Assembly (NCBI GenBank): GCA_022885665.1
Contig: JAGQDJ010000260.1
Span: 1,178,001 to 1,242,000 of the forward strand
Direction: 5' to 3'
Length of the DNA: 64,000 bases
Origin: Triops longicaudatus
Taxonomy: Eukaryota; Arthropoda; Branchiopoda; Notostraca; Triopsidae
Of the stretch, positions 47,167 through 59,340 are shown one piece after another. Position 1 is the first letter of the stretch. Each line of letters opens with the position of its first letter. The notes below the pieces were generated by a model, which ran no database searches, was not told the origin of the DNA, and saw only the letters and a list, made by a program, of their open reading frames with translations. Made by a program: the position numbers and the translations under genes.

Positions 47167-50100
47167 AGAAGTTCACGTTCAAAGGTGTTCTGGATGGCTT
47201 CAGATCGTCAGTCACTCAGCCGTCGAAGGTTGAGCCTGAACTTGTTGAAACCCTCAAAACTGAAATCTTTCAAGTGGCCAGAGTAAGAAAACTTCTTTTC
47301 TGTATTTAATCCTCACTTTGTTTACTATCTCATGTCTTAAAATCTCACGTCTTCAGTCACTCGGTTGATTAAAGTCAACGTTGTTGCGCTACTTCGTACT
47401 GTTACGCTGAGCAGGCCAGGATTTTGGTTCGGAGAGGGATTCAATATGCAGTTTTATTGGACACTTCGGTTCGCCTATGTTCCCCATTATAAAATCAAAA
47501 TTTCGTAGTGCGAGGTTAACCCCCTGGTTACGGGCCTGAGGGTTGGATTTGGTCACATACGTATTACGAGCGAAATCAATAAATTTTCGATCGGACCCAG
47601 AATGGCTGAGAAGTGGGCTTCCAGGTTAATGTCTTCTCGTTAAGCAAGGTTATCGATTATGACACGCCTGTTCCAGAAAGCCTTGCATGTTTTCTATTCA
47701 TTAACCTAACGTTCTCCCCTCTTCTCCCCTTTATTTCGAATTGCTCCGTGTCTTTCATGGGCTGAAGAATTGGGAGCTATCCTAATAGGTATTTTATGCC
47801 TTCGTCTTTTGGCAGAAGAAGCGTAACGGATTAGAGACTTTGTTTTCTCGCCCCGTTTCACTGTTAAAGTCTCACAGCTTCCTGAAAAGTGAAGTAGTTG
47901 TATCATCGTTGAGATCTTCCTGCTCCCACGCTATTTTTTTCCCCAATGGCGAAATATTGAACTCCCATCTCTCCCTGATCCGCGTTCGAGAACCTGCGGC
48001 AAACGAGAGTCCCGTAAGGCAAGACAGGGCTAAAACGCCATGAGGAAACTGTACGGCTCAACCTTATTAGATAAAACTTATATTTACCCGGGTTTTCCCC
48101 AAGTTCCTATTACATTAGCTTAGCTTTTGAAAAGCTGTAGTGACTCAAGGGACACGGCATAGTGAGTAAGAAGAGGAAGCTAGATAGTATGTACCCGAGA
48201 CAGCTTATATAATGGATGGGAATTAGGAAATGCTTGAAGAAAACTCGGTATATTCCCTGTATATCTTCATTGTGCTCAGTTACTTCAATCATAGACACCA
48301 TGAAACACAGGAAGTTGACTCAAAAATGTACACATTGCCGTACGCTACCTAAGGCTCAATTAAATTACTACGGCTTGGAGTTTCTCTGCACTTTTTTGGT
48401 CCTTGTAACAGGGACCAGTTGTCACGCAAACGAGTGTGAAGAATTGAGAAATTATCGGATTCTTTTTTACGTGTGGGGGGTTACGTGTTTTTACTTTTTT
48501 TTATGTCTTATGGCCCGAAATTGAGCACGCACTGAGCTTCCCTCTCGGGTGCGTATCTTATGGCTTAAAGTTGAACCTTTACTAGAAACAAAAAGGTGAG
48601 TTTAAGTAAGGTCGGGAGGAACAGGAGTTTTTCGTGTGTCCTTCCAGAATAACACATGTGAAACATGACCAGCGTTATTGATTCCTTGCGGAGTTGGTCG
48701 TGGCGGTTTAGGACATACTTCGCATTGTAAATAACCAGACATTTTAGGTATTTCTTCTCCCTTCTTCACAGAAAAAAAAAGCAGCCAGAAAGTCGATAGG
48801 GTAATGCTAGAGCACCGTACTTCTTGTTGCAAAAATGACAAGTTCTGGAACTGGGCATCAGGGAAAAAAGAGAATATAAGGTCAAGGTAACTTTTCCCCG
48901 ACTCTTTCACATTCACACTTCCTATACAAATGAAAGAACTGCTGTTTTTCGTACGGGTCCCCTTGCTGATTTGTAGAAGGCTGTATAGTAGCTTGGCATT
49001 ATTGATCTTCTCGCCTAAACGCAGTTCTCGTCTTGCTCTTCAACTCCCTAGATATTCAGAAATTTCGAGTTTTTTAATTAATTTGGTTATTTGTTCGTCC
49101 CCATTGCAGGTTTCAGTATTAAACCAGGCATTTCCTCTCCGTTTTGCGGGGGCAATTGATTAGAGAACGAAAAACGATTCTTAGTTCGAAAATTAAGTAA
49201 TTTGTAGACATAAAACGCGGAAGAAATTTTTCTCGTGTGAAGCTTAAGTTCAACTGAAAAATTGGTGCATTTAGGTAACCATTTTTGGCCCTTTTTGGGG
49301 ACATTTTTTGGGCTCTTCGTAAGTTTCAGTACAAAGTAGGTAGGCTAAAAATATTGTCAGTTTGACACACATGAGACTTGAGTGTTCCGTGCAAAGCCCC
49401 GGTATGTGCGTTTAGTTATTACTTTTTGTGTGTACAGTTCTCCAACGGCGTTGAAATTGTGAAAAGGTCTGATATCTTCACGTGTACTGTATGCCTCGTA
49501 TGTGGAGGAGGCAGTGCAAGGCAGTACCTACACCTGCAATATTACTTCTTCTGCTACTGTTTTGGGGGAATACCGACAGCTCTGCTTTACTAATACGCAT
49601 TACACTTCACCTTCCTATCCATTAACTGAGTGTAATCCAAAACAGAGCGTAAAAAGCCTTGTATATATTAGAACTCCGATTTTGTGAATCCCTATTATGG
49701 AAACTCCCAATCATGTCAATCGCCTCTGCACAAATTTTTCTTTGTTGTACTATAGGTTTTTGCGTTAACTTGGGAGCATTTAATCCGAGAACGTAGGAGG
49801 TTTATCGGAATGTCTTTTAAAAGCATGCATTAATTTATTTCCATTAATTCAAATTTATTTTGATTACCGTTCCAATATAAATTTTTAAGAAATCCCGGTA
49901 CACTTAAATGCCAATCTGATTTTTTCAACAACAGTGGACATAGAAAAGCTTAACATTTCAATGTCGCAAAAAGTACTGTACTTTCTAAAAAAAAAAAAAA
50001 AAATACAACAGAGTCGTATGCTAACGACACGCAGTTGTGCGTGTGTATCCCACTTTAGCTATCTGAAACGCTACTGTCCCGCGTCTTTACTTTTTCACAC

Positions 50101-53100
50101 AATGCCGTGCCGTTAACATAGCACTCTGTTGTAATTTTTTTAAGTACTGTACCTGACGAATTTCATTTTTCTTTTACCTTATTGTACAGAAATCTTGTTT
50201 ATTGCAGCAATTTGCCCCACTTCCATTTTTCTAGTAGCAAAAGCGAAACAATGAATGATTTACCCATAGTTTACAAATCCAATAAAAGCTTTTCGAAGAA
50301 GAATTCAAACTGATGTAGTAGATATAGCTATAGCAACTTTACTGCCAAAATGGTTTCTTTAATTTGTTTGATTCCCCACAAAAATTCTTTAATTCCAAAA
50401 TTATTATTTTTTTGCCTAATGAAATATTATGTGGACTCGAACGTAAATTAAGTAAAAATTAAGTAAAATAAGTAAGTAAAATTTCCATAATGTAGTCTAT
50501 CTTTTCGTGATATGAAACGACACTCTAACACGCTATTGCTTATTGGTATTGTCTGAAGTATTGTTTCGCGTAACCCAAAGAAGTCTTTACACATATTGTA
50601 TAGTAAAGTGCATGTGGGGTAGTGGTTAATATATCCTGATATAAAGCTTTCGTTTAGGGAGGTTTGCGTTTACTAATTGTTTCACGATAGGCGTACCGCT
50701 TTACAGTGTCATTGGATACTATATCATGTAATATTAATTCATTCCATCATTCACTATAGCACATTGCGGTATCGCGAATTTGCGTGAAGTTTCGCATTGG
50801 AATAACCGTTGACTACAATATTTAGGAAATAAGTACTGGGCAAGTAGGCAAAGTCATTTAATATGTTTTAACTTACTCTTCCGTGGAGAGTAAAGAAGAT
50901 AAAAAGCTTAAGTAAGATTAGTTAGTACTCCATAAGCTTGAGGCTATTTAAATTTTGTAAAAATAGGTAAATGTATGGTTCTTTCTAAGAACTAAATTAA
51001 AAAATAAAACGACTTACGCTATAGTCTTTATTTTTGTTATCCATTGTGCTGTTTAATTATGCAATACAAGTGCACTATTATTCAAGTCGAGTGTAGTATG
51101 ACAGTCTTGGCCCACGTGGGACTGCGGCGTCTTGTTCAATTCAGACTAAAAGTTCCTCTAGTGCGCTAAAGGAGAAACTGATTGTTTCTTTCTTCTACAA
51201 AGTTTTTTTCTTTTTTTTTTTCTTAAATGTGTATTTAGCTGCCGTGCCCTTTAGGAGTAAGTCCATTTTGAGTTTTTTCCCCCGTTTCTTGACAAGTTTG
51301 CTATCCCTGTTCAGTTAAGTTGCCCAGAAGTGTTAGAAGTGCAGAAAAGTAGTGTTGTCTTTGCGTTGTACTCCATCGTAAGTTCAAAAAGCTTTCAAAC
51401 AAAGGTGCACGTTGGTAGGTACTCAAACCGTAACTTGCTGTTTACCAGAACGACATAGGAATGAGTTATAACCCTCTGCAATCGTGAATCTGCAGCACAG
51501 GAATGAGAAACAAAAGAAAAAAATCGTCCGTCTCGCATTATCCTCACCTTTGATCCTCTTAACTGAGACTAAATAAAACTTTTAATGCCAGTTTTGTTGG
51601 TCTTGTGAATATTAAAACAGTGAGATAAGTCAAACTTGTGTAGTTCAATTTAGTAATTTTTTTTCGATTTTTTTCTAATTCACAGACTGCTCGCCATGGA
51701 TTTCCGCACCAACCCACGGCATTTGCGTATGACCCTATTCAACGATTGCTAGCCATTGGGACGAAAACCGGGGCCCTGAGAATGTATCCTTTTAGATTTT
51801 TACGAGATATTTAGCTTGACGCGTACACAAGTAGGGTTTTCCGCATTTTTTCTAACATTTTTTTATTTAATAAGTAAATTCTTGCTTAAATTAGTAAAAC
51901 ACGGGAAAAAAGTTTGGCTTTTATTTTGCGTCTTGTTCCCTAAGTTTATCCTCTGTTTGAGTATGTTTCGCGTAAAAAGTTTTTCCGAAGATCTTCCCAA
52001 GCGCTCGTTTGCATTTGTTTGTCAGTTCAGTATCATGCCACACAGATATTAGTCCTACGAGTCTAACTTGTAGTTAAAATCCAATTTTACGCTAAGTGAT
52101 TCTTAAGTCGAATTTCCAAGTTTTGTTTACATCGGTAGAAGTTTTCCCATCTTCTTAGGGCTTAACTTCCCCAAGAAAATGCGGTCACAGGATGAACAGC
52201 TCGATTTCAATATATTTTTTATTTGCTAAACAGGCTACGAAGATGTATTTTCTTCTCTACTTTTTTAAATTGCCGTTTTTTAAATAACTTTACTTATGAG
52301 TGGCTCAAGATATTGTCTTCGTGCACTAGGAGGACGTAAAATTTAACAAACAATGGCGGGAGAAATGCTTTTCAGTTTTCGAGTAACGGACGCTGTCGTG
52401 GAGAAACTGGTAATGGAATATATGAGTAGTTATAGCGGGACTGGAGAATTTGAAACTCGAGTCTCTTATGAAGTGTAATGTATTGATACTTCACTCACGT
52501 TTACGACAGCAACACAGTGTTTTGGAATCCTTTCTGACCTATAATGGATATGGAATTGCAGATATCCTGCAGTTTGCGAGGAACCATGTTTGTCTTGTTA
52601 GATTTACAGTGCAGTGCTTCAAGTTTTAAACAAATGGGTCTCATACGTCAGTGGCGAAGTTTAGGACATATCTTGGAAATGGCAGTCAAAAATCAACGTG
52701 TAGCCTTACGGTTTCGACTATCGTTATTGTAACACGGTTCGTAAATTTATCCAAAATTAGTTTCGTACGTGGCATTTTAAATTAATGTATTTACTGTAAT
52801 ATTTAATGAAATCGTATGAAATGCCCTATGGTCCACAGCTCTGTTCAGTGATAGGCAGCGTTTTCGTTGATTTGTGCTTTGTAGCGTCGATCAAACTCTT
52901 TTACAGCCAATCAAATCGATCGAACGAATTGTATAATGCATGAGAACAAACGCAGTTAGTCTGTGAATAGGGACGTCAAACAGAAATCCGTCGGTGTGAA
53001 TTTCGAAATGTAACTCGCTGGTCAAATGCAGTGTTCTTAAAGTTTTGTGCTCGCCTGAATATAAATCTCGTTTTGCGATGAAACTTCTGTTAACGCAAAT

Positions 53101-56100
53101 ACTAACTAGTAACGTTTGCATTCATGAACAAACCTCAATGCCAGTGAGTATATTCCCCTTGAAGGTGAAACTTTATATTGACTTACTGCAGCAAAACTTA
53201 GTAAAGCAAAGCTGAACTTCAAAGGACTTATTTGTTAGCATTACAAAATTGTCGTGGAAAATTGAACCGTTTTGGTTTAACACGAAACCAAAGATTCGAC
53301 AACAAACAGAATTAGACTGCGTCACCTAATGTTATTTTGATTCTTGGCGGCTGCTTTTGGTGACTTTTTTTAAGGCTCCAATATCTTGAGCGGATTCTTG
53401 TAGGCGAATTATGTAACAAGTCCTTTTAAGTTATTATTCGATAAACATTCTTGTATAAGTAAAAGCCGTGGACATTAATGTAATATTTACAATGCGTCGT
53501 GTGTTTCTGAACTTTTCTTGAGGAAGTATCTTTTTAGAGATAATTTAATTTATTTTTTAGTCCAGAAAGAACATGGAAATTATTAGGAAATTATTTTTTA
53601 AAAAATGTGGAAATATCTATGTAAGTGACAATACTTTATTGCAACTTTAGCGAGAGTAAATTTGTTTACAATTTAGACGCTATTTGGATAATTTGGACAA
53701 AACTTTTACCGGATATGAAAACTGTGTCACGTATGTACGTTCTGTTAATTAATACTGCATTATTTTGTATGAGGATTTTTGCCACAATCTGTATCAGCCA
53801 AGTAGCCTATAGTGTATTTTGGTTGTCAGAAAGCAAAGGCAGCTTGAAATGGACGATGTTTATGACGAACTGACATCTTTTGAATGCATGCTACACATTT
53901 CAAAAGAATAGTTCTCCGGTTGTAAATGTATTATTCAATGCATTTGAACGAACCTTAAAGGAACATTCCCTCCGCAATTTTCCTGAGTTGAGCCTACCTT
54001 GTTAGATAAACTAGTGTCATTCACCAGTTTGAAATGAAGCTCACGTTTCTCGGGCCTCTGTTTTGGAAGAACCTCGCCTCCCACTGGAGAACTATCTGGT
54101 GACTTGCTGTCTATCGAAGATCAATAATTCCGCTTTTAAAGTGAGTAAACAGATTATTAAAAAAAGGGAGATAAAGAAAAGAAAGTCTTTGTAACTCCCA
54201 GAGACAATATTAAAGAGTTTCTGTCATCTTCTCGTTAAAGATTCTCGAAGTCTAAAGGCCCATTAAATAACCCGTGCTCGAAAAGCGTGAACATTTAACT
54301 ATGCGATGGCTTTGCTCGGGATTAGAAAGTGAAAGCGCAGCTGAGGCACAACATTGTACTTTATCCTTATAATGACCGATATCACAGATGGCTTTCAGCG
54401 ATTTTCCCCATTTTTGGCTTTGAACAACCACTGTTCGGCTTTCCTTTTCCCGGCTTGGCCAATCCACGTTGCACATTTAGCGCAGTCAAGTTGATGTCGC
54501 CGAAGAGTTCGGCTTGTTTTCCTTCGCTGAACTTGGAAAAGAGCTTTAGGGCTCTGTAGGCTTACATTAGGTGCCACATGCCAAACCCGGCTAATAAAGT
54601 GCGTCAAATGAAGTCTCTTTTTTCGTATCCATTTCTGCGCTCAGATGACAAGGAAAAACCGGGTCTAAATTAAACGACTTATCCAGCGTGAAATTACTTG
54701 CCCGTTGAAAAAGAAATTATTAGCTTTTTGTTTGCAATTATATTTTGAAGACAAATTAACGACCCTTCTAGGTAACGAGGATTTCTTTGTCCCGTAAGTG
54801 TTCTACGTAGTGCTCGAATGGATTCTCCATTTATCTTAAATGCCATTATTTTGCTGCGATATTTCCACTTGATTACTTCAAAACCATCCATATCTGGATG
54901 AAGAAGCCCGAGAAGATATTGAGGTGCTCAACAGTAATAACTCCCTAAGGATTAATATTTGGGGGGAGCAATAGAAGTGCACAAGGCAGCACAAATCTTC
55001 CTTTGTACTTCTATTGTTGGTGTGTCCGAACTGCATTTCTTGGCAAAGAAGAAATACAAGAAGCTTTTGTATCGATTTCGTGAAATATTAGACACCCTTG
55101 TCCCAAAAACTGCAATTACGGTGTATTGTTTAACATTTTACCTCCTCTTGGTTAAGCTCAGCTTTTTCCACATTTTTTTTGCCTTTGTTGTAATTTCTAT
55201 GCTATCTGTACTAATTGTGTATCCTATTCATGGCAGGACTCATTAGTGATCCATATGTTCTAACGTATATGGAATTCATTAACTTCGCAAATTATGAAAT
55301 GTGAAAATATATTTTTTCACATTTCATAATTTCCATCTATGATTTAAAAATCATCGAGAAAAAGTCATCGTAGTCTTTTGTTTTTTAAGAAAAAGAAGAA
55401 AGGATCATTTGACGGAGTTTAATACCCTCGCGAAACCTTTGCATAAAGCATATGTAAGTAGCAAGTTTCCCCTTAGCTCCTTGCCTACGGCATAAATTTA
55501 ATGGTCGTTTCAACACGGGAGCCAAAGATGCAAAGTGTACAGAATGGAAAGTAAAATCCATTGAAGTATTTTCTTTCTGCTTGACATGTAACGGATTGTT
55601 GGTAACTGCTGTCATTTCTTTCAATGCTAGGTCGGGGCTGTTCGTGACTGTCGATACTTTCATTAAGGTTCTAGTTACCGAGATTGCCCATTCACTTGAT
55701 AAGTGAGACCTTTTTGTTTCTGTGCTAGACTTCTTGACGTGTTGTAACGCGATCTTGGGGGTCATTCCAATTAATCACCTACGTAACACACGCAGACGCA
55801 GCAGGGTAATTAAAGTCGAGTTAACAATACGAAGTGCAGGTTGTCGGGGAAGGTGGCTGGATCATGTGTGTATGGGCTTTCCCCCCCAACAATGGTGAGT
55901 TAATAAGGCCGCAATGTGTCATTAATAACCTTTTTGTGTGGAAACTGCAGGGGAGAACTGGATACATTCTTAAAAGAAAGAATAGAAGACATTGATTAGT
56001 AGCAAACTTTTTCTCTATACGTATCGTATCGCGGGTTACGGATGAACTACGGTCCGGTCCATTAGAAGCCATTGGTGTTGGAAACCCAAGTCTGGACGGG

Positions 56101-59100
56101 CCGTGATAGATGAGCCTTTCTCGAGTCATTTCCAATTTTTTATTTTCTGGTTGTTCGTCTAGGAAATTAAGTCTCTGATCTAGTTAAGGTATAATTATTC
56201 CTGGAGAAAAACGTAATGAAACCATGATATCCCATTCCGTTTATCGATCGCTGTTCAAACGGATCATGAAAAGTCACGGTGATGAACGTTTTCCTTACCA
56301 CTTGCCCGCTCCAGGACTGTCGGACTTCGTGTGCCCAGTGGAAAATTCAAGACCGGAAGAATAATTTCTTCCGCCTAGTTAAAAGAGTTCATATGAGGAG
56401 TCACTGGGAACGGTAGTGATGCGGGTGAGGAGTGTCTGTGGCGAGGCAAAGGGGCCGCTGAAATAGACGAAAGTTTTAGGTTTTAATCTAAATGAACACT
56501 TCCAGACAATAAAAGTAAATGCAGTTCTCTACAACTCTTAGCATATCCTTAGTACACGTATACCGAGTTCTTGCGGAGAAAAACTTTTTGGTACTGATAA
56601 CAAACTCGCATATCGGTATCATACTTACTTGATATCGATATCTTACGAGTATGATGCCGATATAATAATCGCAAACTTTTCGAATGTTTATTATCTCAAA
56701 ACTTTTAGGAATTGTTAAGCAGTGTTACCCAGGCAAGTTCCACATGTTATTTGCCTAAAAGTGTGCTCTGATTTCACTGTGGCCTTAAGCGTTATTCGAC
56801 TATAACTAGCATCGGATATAACGAGCACTTTTTCATCTCTTCGGAAGTTCAATATAAACTGAGTTCTCAGGGTGAACTGTACCCTGAGAACTTTTAGACT
56901 TTTTTTCGCGGTTAAGGAAGCTCGAATATGAGTGTGAGACTCGGTAAGATTCCCAGCCATAATTTTAATTTAGCTCTTAACTCTTAGCTTAAAAAAATGG
57001 AAACTACTGACCGGTAAGTTCTTGAGAAATTTACACGCAAGTCTTCTTGCACGATAGCACTACTGGAAGTGGGTCCTGGTATCTTTTTTGTCAAAAATTG
57101 ACTGCGATTTTGAAAGATATTCCGTTTTATTCTGGTTTGGAGTGTAGAAATATGAGTAAGAAATATCGAGCTTTAGTAACAGGCAGGTGATATCCGATAT
57201 TTGGTATATGAGGTCGCAGGCTGGTGTTTAAGGACAAACTCATGGCCAATAAACGTTACGAGACCCTTTGTTGCACCTGTGCAAGCTGTATTGTTTCATG
57301 TGCGACTTCCCCTGGAGAGTTTTAGCGATTTTTATCGTTTCGAGAACGGAGGGAAAGCACCATACACCGTTAGCTATACTACTGTAATATACTGGACATG
57401 AAGAGCATGACGGTCTTTTTTGTGGCTAAGGGCTGGTACTAAGAGTGCATAAAGTTAGGCTTAGAGAGGTTTGGTAGTTAAATTGCAAGTAAGAGGTAAA
57501 ACATGGGACAGTCTCTATTAAGGCTGGAGAGCAAATTACTTCGACTTATGGACAAGAATTCTGCATAAGTTTGGTTTACTCATGATGGTGGAGGGTGTTT
57601 TAGTGTAACATGCTCGAGGAAAAGCTCAAGCTGTAGTAAAGTGTCGTACTAAACTTTTGGCATAATGTATGAGGATCATTTTGTTGCACATCGTTCTGTA
57701 CATCGACAGGAGATAAGTGGGTTGTAAATTGCTGTTGACACACTTTATGCGCGAGAATGTCCGCTTCAAGTATTCTTTTAACACAGTTCGCCTTCACCGC
57801 TTAGCTTTTAAATGTGAAAACACAATTTGTCAAACTCTCGAGTTTGTTGCTATCTAGTCTAAAAAGAAGCGCGCAAGTGGGAGTTGCATACCTTTTTTCT
57901 TGCTCCCAAACCTTTAAGGACTCAAAGCGTTTTAAGTTGTACTTGTTGACTTAAGTTGACTTAGAATGTAATTTAACCAAGTAATTCCTAGTTTAGTGGA
58001 ATCCGTATTTCCATTGTCATATGACACGTATCGTACAGTATGTTTGCTTCATTATTGCATTCTGCTTTAGCGTCTTGTTTACGTATTGCTCACATCTGTG
58101 TCCTCATCAAGATATTTAGTAGAATATTCAGTATCAATATTTGAATATTAAAGCTCAGTATATTGAAGTTTCAATATATCAAAGCTTTATATACGTTCTA
58201 CCTTTATGTATGTAACAAAAAGGGTAAATTAGGAGCCGCACTGCGTCTGACGCTTCCGGACCTGTGTTTGAGAAGTATACTATTAGGTGCTATGATTATA
58301 TTGTCCTTGCGCAAACGACGCCTTTATGGTTGTTGACCTACCGTGAAGACTGCCATAGCTCATTTTGTAATATTGGCACGTTCGCGATCTCGTTCTTACA
58401 AGCTACCTGGTCTAATGTTACATATTTGGTATCATATTTTTTATGCATTCACTTTTCCCCTTGTTTGCTCAAGAATAACGGAGCGTTAGTGTAACTCGGA
58501 CCATTCATTTTTGTTATTCGTATTATTTTAAAAGTTCCAGGATATAATCTGCGGACCAGAAAACGTAATAGCATTGTACCACACCTTTTGCAAGTCATAA
58601 ACTGTATTGACAAAACCTTTTTATAAAAATAAATTCCGTACCGCAGTTCACATCGAAGTTATCGCTTAAAATCCTTTCTTAATGCGGAAGCTTTGCTAAC
58701 GAATTCACAAATTCTTTGCAGTAAAAAACTTATATAACAGGGTAAGGAAGTAAAATGAGCAAACTCAAGTTCTTCTTTGGCAACCTTTCCTCTGCGACAA
58801 CGTCGGGCTTGGGATTAATAACGTTTGAAGTTTCCGGCGTTTTGACGTTGCCATGACATGACTCGCAGCATTATCTGGTAGCTAAAGCCAACAGCGAACG
58901 TTTTGGCGTCTGCACCAGGCGGACCCTTCGGTGCGGGGCCACGTCACTTTTCTTGATTTCGCTCCGCGACTTCTTGTCCGCTTATGCACAGTTGCCTGTT
59001 CCACCTTTTTTCTCCCCGCGTGACCTGTCTTTCACATCTATTCGTCAGACGTTTCTCCTTTCTTCCCTTCGTTTTTCCTCCCTGTCTCCGCGGTTCCGGT

Positions 59101-59302
59101 TCTTCGCCCGTCACTGGAATCTTCACAGAAAATTCCATGGAGTCGCCATCGCTGCCTGTGTATTCACTGGGCGGCCGTGATCGATATCCCTCGCTTTCGC
59201 TCTTCCCTTTCGCGTTTAGGGTTCATCCCGCTCTGGCACACCTCGAGTGTGCAAGTGAAGAGCAGCCTTACTGCAACAAAAAGCTTCGAGATTCTTCTCA
59301 GT

Positions 59303-59340
<38 letters not shown>

